From Verrucomicrobiota bacterium (GTDB taxonomy: Bacteria; Verrucomicrobiota; Verrucomicrobiia; Chthoniobacterales; Chthoniobacteraceae), in assembly GCA_009885995.1 (NCBI GenBank), contig VFJQ01000073.1:1-50237 (forward strand): a stretch of 50,237 nt of DNA, read 5' to 3'. The notes beneath the pieces are model-generated. The model had not been told where the DNA came from. It was given only the letters and a program-made list of their open reading frames with translations, and searched no databases. Shown here piece after piece: positions 1-9,863 of this stretch. A program made the translations under genes and the position numbers. The first letter of the stretch is position 1, and each line of letters begins with the position of its first letter.

Positions 1-167
1 AACTCGAAGACCTCAAACAGCGCGCCGGCGCCCGCGGCAACATGCGCAACGCCCGGCGCGAAGCCATCAAGAACGAAGGCGACTGGATCGAGCGCAAACC
101 GCTGACCGCCTGGGAAACCTATGCCCAGACCCTCCTGCTCAGCAATGAAGCCGTCTATGTGAACTGA
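1..167 (+). CDS. C-terminal end of a DUF1553-like protein (partial)
   Basis: Only the last 54 codons are present, read in the third frame from the window edge to the TGA at 165-167. The ending, with TAWETYAQTLLLSNEAVYVN as the last residues, has the Trp...Gln-x-Leu-Leu...Ser-Asn-Glu pattern that closes DUF1553 proteins, the partners of DUF1549 in the large secreted cytochrome-like proteins of Planctomycetes and Verrucomicrobia. An ECF sigma factor and a FecR gene following on the same strand is a common arrangement for that family. The family call rests on a short C-terminal pattern and on context. The sequence cannot show the catalytic part or the full length. Confidence 0.5.
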   Translation, partial: LEDLKQRAGARGNMRNARREAIKNEGDWIERKPLTAWETYAQTLLLSNEAVYVN

Positions 168-203
168 CCGGCGTGGTTGTTGGAAACCGCGCGACTTGCC
201 CCG

Positions 204-797
204 ATGACTCCCGTCACCCCAAACAAAACATCCGATCCCGCGCTGGAGTCGGCTTTGGTGCGGCGGGTGCAGGCTGGGGATCTTGATGCGTTCGCGCCGT
301 TGGTCCGGCAGCATTTGCCGGAGTTGCGTGCGTTCGTCTGTCTGCGCCTGCCGGTGCCGCATCTCGCGGACGAGATCACGCACGAGACGTTCGTATTTGC
401 CTTCCGCGAAATCGCGCGTTTCGACGCGACGAAACCGCTGCGCCCGTGGCTTCGCGCTATCGCGTGGAATCTAGTGCGCTCGGAGTTGCTGCGCTTTGCG
501 CGAGAGCAGGTGAATCTTTCCCGCTTTGAGCAGGCGCAACTGGTCGCGCTGACGCGCGACTCCGAGAAGCGGGCGCTTCAGGATGAAACAGTGTTTCTGG
601 AAGAGTGCCTTGCGCAGTTGCCCGAGAACGTGCGGCGGTTGGTGGACGAGCGCTATCGCCTCGGATGCTCGAACGACGAACTCGCGGCGCGCTTCGGACG
701 GAGCGCGGAGTGGGTGCGCGTGACGCTGTTCCGGGTCCGCAAGCAACTGCGCGACTGCATCGAATCGAAACTCACCGCAATTCCAGATGCCGTCTGA
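204..797 (+). CDS. ECF-type RNA polymerase sigma factor (Rhodopirellula/Verrucomicrobium type)
   Basis: A sigma-70 family factor of 197 residues with only regions 2 and 4. Region 2 runs from about residue 18 to 90 and includes ADEITHETFVFAFREIARFD, the core-binding and -10 recognition part. Region 4 runs from about residue 140 to 190 and ends in a helix-turn-helix around SNDELAARFGRSAEWVRVTL. The ATG at 204 is preferred; a TTG at 177 would add nine residues. The stop overlaps the start of the FecR gene by 11 bases, so the two are translationally coupled, as expected for a sigma factor and its membrane regulator. Target genes are unknown; in this phylum such pairs often lie beside DUF1549/DUF1553 genes, as here. 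Confidence 0.9.
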   Translation: MTPVTPNKTSDPALESALVRRVQAGDLDAFAPLVRQHLPELRAFVCLRLPVPHLADEITHETFVFAFREIARFDATKPLRPWLRAIAWNLVRSELLRFAREQVNLSRFEQAQLVALTRDSEKRALQDETVFLEECLAQLPENVRRLVDERYRLGCSNDELAARFGRSAEWVRVTLFRVRKQLRDCIESKLTAIPDAV

Positions 798-2364
798 CCA
801 GGAGTTTGCAGACTATTTTTCCGGGGCGATGCCGGTGCCCGAGCGCAAGGAGTTCGAGGAGCGGATGCTCGCCGAGCCCGTTGGGATCACGGAACTCGTT
901 GCGCAGCGCCGGTTACATATGGCGCTGAAGGCGCTGCTCGATCCGGCACCTGAGCGGATCGAGGCAGCGATCCTCGCCCGCGTGCGAGGAGTGTCGGATG
1001 AGATCGCGTTGAAGAATGTCCTCGCGGAAACGACCGAGCAGGCGCGGCCAGTCCAGGCAGTTCAGCGGGTGCGCAGTGCTGGCCGGATTGCGCGACCGCA
1101 GTCCGCTTCGCGTCCCTCTGGGAGGTGGTGGACTACGGTGCAGGCTTTGTCGTCGGTGGGCGCCGCTGTTGCGGCAGTCCTGCTTCTGATTTTCGGGTCT
1201 TCCTGGTTCCGCCAGCGACCTGCGCGGAGTGTCGAATCGGGCGGTGTCGTGGCGCAGGTCCGCGACGACTTCGGTGCGCGGTGGGGCGCCCGGCAGCGCC
1301 CGCTCCGCTGGGGCGATGAATTGCGGCGCGAATCGTTGGTGCTCGATTCGGGCGTGGTTGAGTTAGCTTTTCGCAACGGCGCAACGCTTGTGGCGGAAGG
1401 CCCGGCGCGTCTCGATCTCGCGGGAGTTGGGCACGTCGTGCTGCATCAAGGCAAAGTCTCCGCGAGAGTTCCGGCGAGCGCGGTGGGCTTCACCGTCGAT
1501 ACGGCGGCGGGAAAGGTCGTCGATCGCGGAACCAGTTTCGGCGTGAAAGCGGCGCCGTCGGGTTTGGTCGAGACTCACGTTTTCGAAGGGCGCGTGGATG
1601 TGACGCCGGACGTGTTGTTCAAGAGCGCGATGAAGCCGCTCCGGCGCGACATGGCGGTGCGACTGGATCCGCAAGCCGCCTTGGTCGCCCCGATTCCCAG
1701 CGATGCACGCGAGTTTCCGAGCGCGGGGCAGGTCATCGCGGAGCCACTTATCAGCGGAGGCTTTGAAGATCTCGCGAAGGTCGGCACGGATGGGATGCCG
1801 ACCACGTCGGCCATGTGGAGTGGCGACTCATGTGAGATCGCCGGGCGACACTCAGGAATTTTGCCGCATGCCGGCGATCGGATGTTGAGTTTCACGCTGA
1901 CGGGTGAAGGCCCCGGCCACGGCCGCGAGAGCGACGTCTGGTCGGCTTCGGAGCAGTGGCAGTTCGTGGATCTCGCCCCCTACAAGGATGCGATCGAGAA
2001 TGGAGTCACGGCCGAGCTTTCGGTGTGGTTCAATCGGATTGGCGGCGAGCAAGCTGTCTCCGAATTTGTGGTGGTGCTGGCCGCCTACCGCGGGAGTCCG
2101 GAGGATGTGAAGAATCAGTGGTGGGGCCACCGTCCGGAGATGGCGCTCGCTTACACTCAGGACACGACCGTCACTGACGAAGACCCGGCCACATGGGAGC
2201 GTGATGAGGTGCGCTTTGAGATTCCTGCTGGTGCAAATCTACTGCTCGTCAGCATCGCCGCCGCAAAGAGCAATCCCGCGGAAAAGCTGACGGGCCACTT
2301 TGCGGATTCCGCTTCGCTCCGCCTCGTCATTCCGCCGAGTGCGGCGGTTCACGCCCAGCGCTGA
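787..2364 (+). CDS. FecR-domain membrane regulator, probable anti-sigma factor
   Basis: The protein has 525 residues. A cytoplasmic N-terminal part of about 115 residues is followed by one membrane segment at roughly 118-141 and then a large periplasmic part. The FecR-like region lies at about 195-290 and contains the typical FRNGATLVAEGPARLDL strand pattern, followed by a VDTAAGKVVDRGTSFGVK segment. The last 200 residues look like a beta-sandwich of the kind attached to FecR proteins in Planctomycetes and Verrucomicrobia. It overlaps the ECF sigma gene by 11 bases, which supports a role in holding or activating that sigma factor in response to an envelope signal. No ligand can be inferred. 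Confidence 0.82.
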   Translation: MPSDQEFADYFSGAMPVPERKEFEERMLAEPVGITELVAQRRLHMALKALLDPAPERIEAAILARVRGVSDEIALKNVLAETTEQARPVQAVQRVRSAGRIARPQSASRPSGRWWTTVQALSSVGAAVAAVLLLIFGSSWFRQRPARSVESGGVVAQVRDDFGARWGARQRPLRWGDELRRESLVLDSGVVELAFRNGATLVAEGPARLDLAGVGHVVLHQGKVSARVPASAVGFTVDTAAGKVVDRGTSFGVKAAPSGLVETHVFEGRVDVTPDVLFKSAMKPLRRDMAVRLDPQAALVAPIPSDAREFPSAGQVIAEPLISGGFEDLAKVGTDGMPTTSAMWSGDSCEIAGRHSGILPHAGDRMLSFTLTGEGPGHGRESDVWSASEQWQFVDLAPYKDAIENGVTAELSVWFNRIGGEQAVSEFVVVLAAYRGSPEDVKNQWWGHRPEMALAYTQDTTVTDEDPATWERDEVRFEIPAGANLLLVSIAAAKSNPAEKLTGHFADSASLRLVIPPSAAVHAQR

Positions 2365-2401
2365 GCAGCGAAGCTGCGCGCGCAATGTTCCGCGCTGCGG
2401 A

Positions 2402-2443
2402 CGGCACGCCAGCGCTCGGGAGCGCCGGGTCGCTAGCGTGCCG
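2402..2443. repeat. Palindromic element between convergent genes
   Basis: The arms 2402-2414 (CGGCACGCCAGCG) and 2431-2443 (CGCTAGCGTGCCG) pair with one mismatch around a 16-base loop. The element sits between the convergent ends of the FecR and HU genes. It could act as a two-way terminator, although it has no T-run, or be one of the dispersed palindromes seen elsewhere in the window. Confidence 0.6.
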
Positions 2444-2454
2444 CCAATCGCAGG

Positions 2455-2472
2455 CGATCGGGAATCCGATCG
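2455..2472 (-). terminator. Hairpin just downstream of the HU gene
   Basis: A perfect 7-bp stem (CGATCGG/CCGATCG) with a GAAT loop begins 6 bases after the HU stop codon. It lacks a clear T-run on the minus strand, so it may be an RNA-stabilising hairpin rather than an intrinsic terminator. Confidence 0.4.
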
Positions 2473-2478
2473 CGAGAG

Positions 2479-2772
2479 TTACTTCGTGCCGAGGATCGCG
2501 TCCTTCGCGGCTTTCGCCACGCGGAACTTCACCACGGTCTTCGCGGCGATCTTGATCTTCTCGCCGGTCTTCGGGTTGGTGCCGATACGCGCCTTGCGTT
2601 TCTGCTTCACGAGCTTGCCGAAGCCGGGAAGGACGAATTCACCGTTCTTCTTCGCTTCGCTGTAGGCGATGCTGGTGACGACATCGAGGAAAAGCGCGGC
2701 GACTTTTTTGGTCGTCTCGGTTTTCTCGGCGAGGGTGGTTAGGAGCTGGGTTTTGGTTAGTTTTTTGGCCAT
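2479..2772 (-). CDS. HU/IHF-family DNA-binding protein
   Basis: 97 residues, close to the usual 90-95 for this family. The N-terminal helices contain MAKKLTKTQLLTTLAEKT and the beta-arm region contains GFGKLVKQKRKARIGTNPKT, the signature that carries the DNA-intercalating proline loop. As a nucleoid protein it would bend and compact DNA as a dimer. Several paralogues are common in Verrucomicrobia, so HupA, HupB or IHF cannot be told apart from sequence alone. It is transcribed in the same direction as mutS, which ends 85 bases upstream. Confidence 0.93.
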   Translation of the reverse strand: MAKKLTKTQLLTTLAEKTETTKKVAALFLDVVTSIAYSEAKKNGEFVLPGFGKLVKQKRKARIGTNPKTGEKIKIAAKTVVKFRVAKAAKDAILGTK

Positions 2773-2856
2773 AGGAGTGCGCTTCTACGCTGGCGGACTC
2801 GATGGTTACAAGGCGCAAAGCGCTGAATTTTTCGGGACAGCGTGCGTGCGAGAGCT

Positions 2857-5367
2857 TCAGAACAGCGTCATCTGCGGCTTCATCTCGGCGAGCGCTTGCT
2901 CGGCTTTTTTCTTGTTGCGCGGCTTGCCGAATTTCGGCGCAGGCGGCGCTTCCGCGAGCGTCGGTTTGCCATCGGCGTTGAGTTCGTGCTGCTCGAGGTT
3001 GCTGAGGATTTCTTTCGCGCGGCCGATGACGCTCGCGGGTAGACCGGCGAGGCGCGCGACTTGGATACCGTAGCTCTTATCGGCGCCACCGCGGACGATC
3101 TTGCGCAGGAAGATGATCTGATCGTTCCACTCGCGGACGGCGATGTTGTAGTTTTTCACGCCGGCGCGCGTGATCTCGAGTTCGGTTAGTTCGTGGTAGT
3201 GCGTGGCGAAGAGCGTGCGCGCTTTGACTTCGTCGTGCAGATACTCGGCGACGCTCCACGCGATGGAGAGGCCGTCGAAAGTGGACGTGCCGCGCCCGAT
3301 TTCGTCGAGGATGACGAGGCTGCGCTCGGTGGCGTTGTGGCAGATGTTCGCGGTCTCGTTCATCTCGACCATGAAGGTGCTCTGGCCGCGCGAGAGGTCG
3401 TCGTTTGCGCCGACGCGGGTGAAGATGCGGTCGGCGAGCCCGATCTCGGCGCTCTTCGCGGGCACCCATGAGCCGATCTGCGCCATGAGCACGAGCAGCG
3501 CGACTTGCCGGATGTAGGTGCTCTTGCCGGCCATGTTCGGGCCGGTGAGGATGAGCAGGCGGTTCTTGTCGCCGTCGAGCGCGACGTCGTTCGGGACGAA
3601 TTTTTCCTCGATGAGACTTTGGTCGAGGACGGGATGGCGGCCATCGACGATGGCGACGCGTGGATCTTCGCTGAGCACAGGGCGGCAGTAGACGAAGAGG
3701 CGCGCGGTCTCGGCGAGCGAGCCGAGGACATCGAGCTGCGCGATGGCGCTGGCGGTGGATTGAAGGGCGACGAGGTCGTTGAGGACTTCGCTGCGGAGCT
3801 GGATGAAGAGATCGTATTCGAGCGCCTTCGCGCGTTCATCGGCGCCGAGGATTTTCGACTCCACCTGCTTGAGTTCGTCGGTGATATAGCGCTCGCCGTT
3901 GGCGACGGTTTGCTTGCGATGCCACGTCGGGGGGACGGCGCTGAGGTTCGATTTGGTGACTTCGATGAAGTAGCCGAAGACGGACGTGTAGCGGATCTTC
4001 AGCGACTTGATGCCGGTTTCGGCGGTGAGGCGCTCCTGGAGCTCGGCGATCCACGTCTTGCCCTCGCGCGAGGCGCTGCGCAGCTCGTCGAGCGCGGCGA
4101 AATAGCCGTCGCGGAAGAGGCCGCCTTCCTTGGTCTCGAGGGGCGGCTCATCGATGATCGCCTTGGCGAGGAGATCGACGAGATGCGGGAGCGGGTGAAT
4201 GTCGCGCAGCAGCTCGCTCGCGAGGCCTTCCGTGGGGAGCGCTTCGAGATCGGCTCGGAGCGCGGGCGCCTGCTCGAGCGCGTTGCGAAGCACGAGGAGG
4301 TCGCGCGCATTTCCGCCGGTCTGGGTGAGCCGGCCGACGGTGCGCTCGATGTCGCGCACGCCTTTCAACGTATCGCGGATCTGGCCGAGGATAAACGGCT
4401 CGGCGATGAGGTCGGCGATGGTTTGCTGTCGCGCGGAAAGGATGGCGAGGTCGCAGAGCGGGTGGAGGATCCAGTCGCGCAGCTTGCGCGCGCCCATGGG
4501 GGTGACGGTGCGATCGAGTGCGGCGAGGAGCGAGGTATCGCGGGCGCCACCGCGGTTCTGCACGAGTTCGAGGTTCGCCTGCGTGACGGCATCGAGCACC
4601 ATGAACTGCGTATTCCGATACACCTGCAGCCGCGTGAAGTGCGTGAGCGTGCGGCGCAGTTCGGTCTTCAGGTAATGCACGATCGCGCCGGCAGCGGCAC
4701 ACGCGAGCGGGAGGTCGGTGCAGCCGAAGCCGTCGAGGCTCTGCACCTTGAACTGCTCGCGCAGGAGATACACGGCCTGGTCGAGGAGGAAGACGTAGCC
4801 TTCCCGCGCCACGAGTCCATGCACGTCGCGGAACTGCGCGGCTTGCTCTTCGCTGACGAGCACTTCGGCGGGCTGCACGCGGGCGAGTTCGTCGGCGAGG
4901 TCGCGCTCGCTGGCGAGTTCGGTGAGGCGGAAGTCGCCGGTGGTCGTGTCGGCGAAGGCAAAGCCGATGCGGCCTTTCGTGTCGGCGACGATCGCGGCGA
5001 GGAAGTTGTTCCGCTTCGCATCGAGCATGTGCAGGTCGGCGATGGTGCCGGGCGAGACGATGTGCGTGACTTCGCGTTGCACGATTTTTCCGGGCACCGG
5101 CTCGCTGGTCTGGTCGCAGATGGCGACGCGTTTGCCGGCGCGGATGAGGCGACGCACGTAGTTGTCGAGGGCGTGGTGGGGGACGCCGCACATGGGGACC
5201 TCGTTGCGCTTGGTGAGCGCGACGTTGAGGATCGCCGAGCCTTCCTTCGCGTCGTCGAAGAACATCTCGTAGAAATCGCCGAGCCGGTAGAGCAGCAAGG
5301 TATCCGCGGGCAGGGTGCGCCGGATGCCTTGGTATTGCTGCATCATGGGCGTGAGTTGCTCGGACAT
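2857..5367 (-). CDS. mutS: DNA mismatch repair protein MutS
   Basis: The product of 836 residues recognises mismatches and recruits MutL. The mismatch-wedge motif is visible as DFYEMF (Phe32, Glu34) in domain I. The Walker A motif GPNMAGKST lies at 609-617, followed by the Walker B and signature region DEIGRGTSTFDG and a FATHYHEL segment, so all ATPase elements are intact. The reading frame stays open 28 codons upstream, but the ATG at 5367 gives the standard MSEQLTPMMQQY start. MutL is not in the window. A 650-codon antisense reading frame across this gene is a GC artefact. Confidence 0.98.
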   Translation of the reverse strand: MSEQLTPMMQQYQGIRRTLPADTLLLYRLGDFYEMFFDDAKEGSAILNVALTKRNEVPMCGVPHHALDNYVRRLIRAGKRVAICDQTSEPVPGKIVQREVTHIVSPGTIADLHMLDAKRNNFLAAIVADTKGRIGFAFADTTTGDFRLTELASERDLADELARVQPAEVLVSEEQAAQFRDVHGLVAREGYVFLLDQAVYLLREQFKVQSLDGFGCTDLPLACAAAGAIVHYLKTELRRTLTHFTRLQVYRNTQFMVLDAVTQANLELVQNRGGARDTSLLAALDRTVTPMGARKLRDWILHPLCDLAILSARQQTIADLIAEPFILGQIRDTLKGVRDIERTVGRLTQTGGNARDLLVLRNALEQAPALRADLEALPTEGLASELLRDIHPLPHLVDLLAKAIIDEPPLETKEGGLFRDGYFAALDELRSASREGKTWIAELQERLTAETGIKSLKIRYTSVFGYFIEVTKSNLSAVPPTWHRKQTVANGERYITDELKQVESKILGADERAKALEYDLFIQLRSEVLNDLVALQSTASAIAQLDVLGSLAETARLFVYCRPVLSEDPRVAIVDGRHPVLDQSLIEEKFVPNDVALDGDKNRLLILTGPNMAGKSTYIRQVALLVLMAQIGSWVPAKSAEIGLADRIFTRVGANDDLSRGQSTFMVEMNETANICHNATERSLVILDEIGRGTSTFDGLSIAWSVAEYLHDEVKARTLFATHYHELTELEITRAGVKNYNIAVREWNDQIIFLRKIVRGGADKSYGIQVARLAGLPASVIGRAKEILSNLEQHELNADGKPTLAEAPPAPKFGKPRNKKKAEQALAEMKPQMTLF

Positions 5368-5554
5368 GCGGCGGGGAAAGTAGGCGGTGCCGGCGGTGGG
5401 GAAAGCGGGAAGTCGCCAGCGGACCAAAATCGGCGGAACGATGGCATCCAAGCCGCTTAATACCGGCCCGTTAAGCGCGCCCTGCCCCGGGGTGTGTCAC
5501 CTTCCGAACCGTCACTTGAAAAACACTCCGAACCCGACGACCTACCGCGCACTC

Positions 5555-7855
5555 GTGAACCCCAGAAACCTGCGCTTCATCCTCCTCGCTGCCTTGATGC
5601 TTTGCGTCGGCACCGTCGCTCGCAGCCAGTTGCTTCCGTTTGGCGATGAGTTCCTGCCGACGTTCACGGTTACGGAGAATTACACCGACACCGTTGTGCT
5701 GGGTGATTTCGGGTATGAGCAGGTCCCCGACACCCTGCTGAGCATCAACGCGCGGGTTTCGATGCGAGATGTGATCGTGGCGGATCTAGTGGCAGATGGG
5801 AATTCGCTCGTGATCAATGCGGCGACGAATCTTCAACTCAGCCTGGATCTGGCAAACGCGGAGCTGACGGAGCTCAACGGCTACCAAGTATATACGTGGA
5901 ACATGACGACTACTTCCCCCACGACGGGTGAGGAACTCATTTATGGGACGGTGGAGATGAAATTCAACGATGTAGAGTTGCGGATCACTCTTTCGGTGCG
6001 CGATTCCCCCGGCGACTTTTCCCTCTATGCGCCGCAGTTGGCAGGCTTGGAAGACGAGTTCGAGGACCAACCGCAGATTCTCAGCTTCGGCGTCGGGCCG
6101 TATGGCATGGAGGGGGTGCAGTTGTATTTGAGCGGGAAATCGTCGGTCTTCGACAAGACGGTCGGCAGCGGCGACGAAGCTCAGACTTTCTACGGTCTCG
6201 CGAAGGTGAACTTGACCGGGCTGATCGACTCCATCCCTCCGACAGTGGTCATCGATTCCCCGCGCTTCCGCTCTCGAATCAATGAGCGCCCCGGCACGGC
6301 CAGAGGGCATTTCAGTGACCGGTTTGGAGTGGTGCGGGTCGAAGTCCAAGTCACCAATGGAGATATCGGTGTTCCAAATGACAACCCGTGGGTGCCGACG
6401 ACGATCAGCCTGGATACATGGACCGTGACGGGTCTGGATTTCCAAGCCGGGAACGTCCGACTCCGCGCGCGCTGCATCGATGAAAACGGCCTCGTCTCCG
6501 CGGTGCATGTTGTGGATTTCGTATTCTCGAGCACGAGCGATCTCACCGTGACTGCCTCAGGCGATTCGGCCGGTCGTGTGACCTCCTCCTTTTTCCCGAC
6601 GCTGATCTACGATCCAGCGCTTCCCGCGCCCACGTCCGTGACGGAGCACCCCGATGGAAAATCACTCGTCGTGACTGCCGTGCCCGGAGCGGGCTCCGTC
6701 TTCGATGGCTGGGTTTCCGACATGACGCTTACCGACAAGCAAACCGCCTCCCCTCGGCTCAGCTTCGAGCATCAGCCGAACATGCACCTCACGGCGAAGT
6801 TCCTCATCAATCCCTTCACCCCCGTCAAAGGCCGCTACAACGGCATCGCCACCGGAACGACGTCCGAAGGCAACGGCTTCCTCGCCGTGACACTTGCATC
6901 CGATGGCGCGTTCACTGGATCCCTCAAGGCCGGCAAGATTTTACTGAAGCTGAAAGGAAAGTTTTCCAACACGGGTCGCTTCACCAAAACCATCACGGTG
7001 CGGGGCACCGAATACACCGTCGATTTGACGCTGAACGTCTCCGGCACCGGAACCGAGCAGATCACCGGCACGATCCGCGGCGGCAACATCGATGTCGTCA
7101 TCGGGGCGGGTCGCGTCGTCTTCGACCGAGTGAAGAACCCAGCGCCGCAGGCTGGGGTTTACAACGTCATCCTCCCGCCGGTCCCAGGGCAACCGGACAG
7201 CTACCCCGCCGGCATCGGTTTCGGACGGGTCACCGTCAGCACCGCGGGTTCAGTGCGCTTCACGGGCCGTAGCGGGACCACGCCGACGTTCAATGCCGCT
7301 GCGCGTCTGACCGGCAGCGGGACGTGGCCATTTTTCGGAGCGCTCTATGGCAAGCGCGGGTCGATCTCGGGCGTCGTCACATTCGACCTCGCGAATCCGG
7401 CGCACGATCTCAATGGAACGCTCAACTGGTTCAAGCCCGCCAACGTTCGCGAGATCCCCGTTTACGTAGCGGGCTTCGCGGGGCAGAGCACGTTGCTCGG
7501 CGAGAAATTCACGCCCCCGTCCGCCGGTCAGCGGCTCTTTCTCGATGCCTCGGCAGGCGCGGGAAAACTCACCGTCACCTCGCTCGCCGATGGCGCTCTT
7601 CCTGCGCTGCAATCGACCTTGAACGTAACACTCGGAGTGGACAACCTCTTCACCCTGGGTGCATCGACTGGAGCGGTCATCGCCCCGGTGAAACTCGTGG
7701 TGAAGCCGTCCACCGGGCAGGTGGCTGGGAGCTTCGTGGAAGGCACCACGCTCACCAAGTTCACGGGCCTCGTCTTGCGCTCGAAGGTGAATCGCGCCGC
7801 CGGCTTTTTCCGCCGGGGCGGACGGACGGGCGCGATCGAGATCGCCGCGCCGTAG
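5555..7855 (+). CDS. Secreted protein with Ig-like and InlB-type repeat regions
   Basis: A GTG start at 5555 gives 766 residues and places a typical signal peptide at the very N-terminus (RFILLAALMLCVGTVARSQ); an in-frame ATG at 5441 would put 38 unlikely residues before it. The middle part (about residues 225-340) looks like an Ig-like domain, with the phrase VIDSPRFRSRINERPGTARG. The following stretch resembles a divergent InlB B-repeat (VVTAVPGAGSVFDGWVSDM). The C-terminal half has repeated beta-rich units with the recurring FTG and GRYNGIA patterns common in secreted verrucomicrobial proteins. No catalytic motif was recognised; a surface or exported structural role is likely. It diverges from mutS across a 187-base region that probably holds both promoters. 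Confidence 0.72.
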   Translation: MNPRNLRFILLAALMLCVGTVARSQLLPFGDEFLPTFTVTENYTDTVVLGDFGYEQVPDTLLSINARVSMRDVIVADLVADGNSLVINAATNLQLSLDLANAELTELNGYQVYTWNMTTTSPTTGEELIYGTVEMKFNDVELRITLSVRDSPGDFSLYAPQLAGLEDEFEDQPQILSFGVGPYGMEGVQLYLSGKSSVFDKTVGSGDEAQTFYGLAKVNLTGLIDSIPPTVVIDSPRFRSRINERPGTARGHFSDRFGVVRVEVQVTNGDIGVPNDNPWVPTTISLDTWTVTGLDFQAGNVRLRARCIDENGLVSAVHVVDFVFSSTSDLTVTASGDSAGRVTSSFFPTLIYDPALPAPTSVTEHPDGKSLVVTAVPGAGSVFDGWVSDMTLTDKQTASPRLSFEHQPNMHLTAKFLINPFTPVKGRYNGIATGTTSEGNGFLAVTLASDGAFTGSLKAGKILLKLKGKFSNTGRFTKTITVRGTEYTVDLTLNVSGTGTEQITGTIRGGNIDVVIGAGRVVFDRVKNPAPQAGVYNVILPPVPGQPDSYPAGIGFGRVTVSTAGSVRFTGRSGTTPTFNAAARLTGSGTWPFFGALYGKRGSISGVVTFDLANPAHDLNGTLNWFKPANVREIPVYVAGFAGQSTLLGEKFTPPSAGQRLFLDASAGAGKLTVTSLADGALPALQSTLNVTLGVDNLFTLGASTGAVIAPVKLVVKPSTGQVAGSFVEGTTLTKFTGLVLRSKVNRAAGFFRRGGRTGAIEIAAP

Positions 7856-7917
7856 TCGGCGCGGCCGCCTCCATCGTAACCGTATCGGGACTGGCGGCGT
7901 CTCTGCGTCACACACGT

Positions 7918-8511
7918 ATGAAACTCCCGATCTTCGCCGTCGCCGCCATCAGCCTCGCTCAACTCGCCCTCGCGCAGGAACTCATCCCACTCGACAAAGC
8001 GCAAGAGGGCGCGCGCAAGCTCGCCAACATCCTCGGCCAGCCTGGTGATCTGCCGCTTACCACCCACGTAGATAACGAGAAGCCGCAAGCATTTAAGGCC
8101 GGCGACGCCGTCCTTATGGTCATCCCCGAGCAGAGCCTCTCAGCCGAAACCCTCAGCAACGCCGGGGACACCGTCCTCCCCATTGCGCAGCTCTGGACGC
8201 ACAAGCTCATCCTCTCCAGCAGCGCGCCGGCGCAGCAGCGCACCTTCACCTTTCCCGAAAAAGAGCGCGACCTGAACGTCAACCTCTACCTCATCGGCGT
8301 GGCGAAGAACGCGGCGGGCGCGCTCGAACTCATCGTCTTTGGCAAGGACAAGGAACCTCTCTCGCGCACCCCGCTTACCGAAGCGGATGGCGCTTCGCAG
8401 AGCTTCCCGATCGAGATCTCCGGTCAAAAAGAAAGCGAAGGCACCGGCCGTCTCACGCTCAGCATCCTCGGCAAACACAAGGCCGACCTCCTCCTCAAGC
8501 GCGAGGAATAG
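7918..8511 (+). CDS. Secreted protein of unknown function
   Basis: 197 residues with an N-terminal signal peptide ([20 protein letters not shown]). The mature part is rich in beta-forming stretches and short charged segments and contains no family motif I recognise. It starts 62 bases after the preceding secreted protein and ends 58 bases before argG, so it may be part of the same transcript. Codon use matches the neighbours, which supports a real gene. Confidence 0.65.
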   Translation: MKLPIFAVAAISLAQLALAQELIPLDKAQEGARKLANILGQPGDLPLTTHVDNEKPQAFKAGDAVLMVIPEQSLSAETLSNAGDTVLPIAQLWTHKLILSSSAPAQQRTFTFPEKERDLNVNLYLIGVAKNAAGALELIVFGKDKEPLSRTPLTEADGASQSFPIEISGQKESEGTGRLTLSILGKHKADLLLKREE

Positions 8512-8569
8512 CGCGGCGGAAAAATCCCCGTTTGCGCCCGCGCCGGGTGCGGCTAGAAACCGCGCCCTT

Positions 8570-9862
8570 ATGAAAATCCTTCTCGCCTACTCGGGCGGCC
8601 TCGACACGTCCGTTCTCCTCGCTTGGATCAAGGAAACCTACTCGGCCGAGATGATCGCCTTCTGCGCCGACGTGGGGCAGGAGGAAGAGCTCGATGGACT
8701 CGAAGCCAAGGCGCTCAAGACGGGCGCGAGCAAGATCTTCATCGACGACCTGCGCGAGGAGTTCGCCCGCGACTTCATCTTCCCGATGATGCAGGCGAGC
8801 GCGATCTACGAGGGGCAATACTTCCTCGGCACCAGCATCGCGCGCCCGTGCATCGCCAAGCGCATGGTCGAGATCGCCAAGGCGGAAGGCGCCGACGCCA
8901 TCGCGCACGGTGCGACGGGGAAGGGGAATGATCAGGTGCGCTTCGAACTCACCTCCGCCGCGCTCGCGCCGGAGCTCGAAGTCATCGCCCCGTGGCGGCA
9001 GGACCGCTACCGCGATCAGTTCCCGGGCCGCGCCGAGATGATCGCCTACTGCGAGGAGAAAGGCATCCCGGTGCAGGCCAGTGCGAAGAAGCCCTACTCG
9101 ATGGACCGCAACCTCCTGCACATCAGCTTCGAGGCCGGCATCCTCGAAGACCCGTGGTTCGACGCCAGTGCCGAGAAGGCACGCGACATGTATGTGCTCT
9201 CCGTTTCGCCGGAAGAAGCGCCGGACCAAGCCGAGCACGTCGAGCTCACCTTCGAGCGCGGCCTCTGCACCGCCATCGGCTACGCGGATATCGGCGTCGT
9301 GCTTGCCGAGCTCGGCTATGCCGACGAGCCGAAGTTCAACGCCAACGACCACGCGATCCTCTCGCCGTTCTGGGTGATGAAGGTGCTCAACTTCCTCGGC
9401 GGAAAACACGGCTGCGGCCGTGTGGACATGGTCGAGAACCGCTTCGTCGGCATGAAATCGCGCGGCGTTTACGAGACGCCCGGCGGCTCCATCCTCCACT
9501 TCGCGCACCGGCAGATGGAGTCGATCACGATGGACCGCGAAGTCATGCACCTGCGCGACTCGCTCATCCCGAAATACGCCGCGCTGGTCTATAACGGTTT
9601 CTGGTTCGCCCCCGAGCGCGAGGCGTTGCAAGCACTCGTCACCGAGTCGCAAAAGAACGTCGCCGGCGTCGTCCGCGTGAAGCTCTACAAAGGCAACATC
9701 ATCGCCGCTGGCCGCAAGTCGCCCGTCTCGCTCTACAACCCGCACATCGCCACGATGGAGGCCGACCCGACCAAGGCCTACAACCAGAACGACGCCACCG
9801 GCTTCATCGCGCTGAACGCGCTGCGGCTTAAAGTCGCCGCGCAAGTCCACGGCACGAAATAA
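8570..9862 (+). CDS. argG: Argininosuccinate synthase
   Basis: The enzyme joins citrulline and aspartate with ATP to form argininosuccinate in arginine synthesis. The N-terminal P-loop of the N-type ATP pyrophosphatase fold is clear ([12 protein letters not shown]), followed by the conserved [11 protein letters not shown] and [15 protein letters not shown] segments that bind citrulline and aspartate. The 430 residues fit the 400-445 range of the family. The ATG at 8570 is directly followed by [10 protein letters not shown], so the start is secure. A small membrane-protein gene begins one base after the stop; no other arginine gene is in the window. Confidence 0.97.
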   Translation: MKILLAYSGGLDTSVLLAWIKETYSAEMIAFCADVGQEEELDGLEAKALKTGASKIFIDDLREEFARDFIFPMMQASAIYEGQYFLGTSIARPCIAKRMVEIAKAEGADAIAHGATGKGNDQVRFELTSAALAPELEVIAPWRQDRYRDQFPGRAEMIAYCEEKGIPVQASAKKPYSMDRNLLHISFEAGILEDPWFDASAEKARDMYVLSVSPEEAPDQAEHVELTFERGLCTAIGYADIGVVLAELGYADEPKFNANDHAILSPFWVMKVLNFLGGKHGCGRVDMVENRFVGMKSRGVYETPGGSILHFAHRQMESITMDREVMHLRDSLIPKYAALVYNGFWFAPEREALQALVTESQKNVAGVVRVKLYKGNIIAAGRKSPVSLYNPHIATMEADPTKAYNQNDATGFIALNALRLKVAAQVHGTK

Positions 9863-9863
9863 C

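Noticed and set aside
3505..5460. Plus-strand open frame of 651 codons opposite mutS
   Set aside because: mutS on the other strand has complete family motifs; the antisense product is biased to Glu, Asp, Arg and Val, as expected from complementary GC-rich codons.
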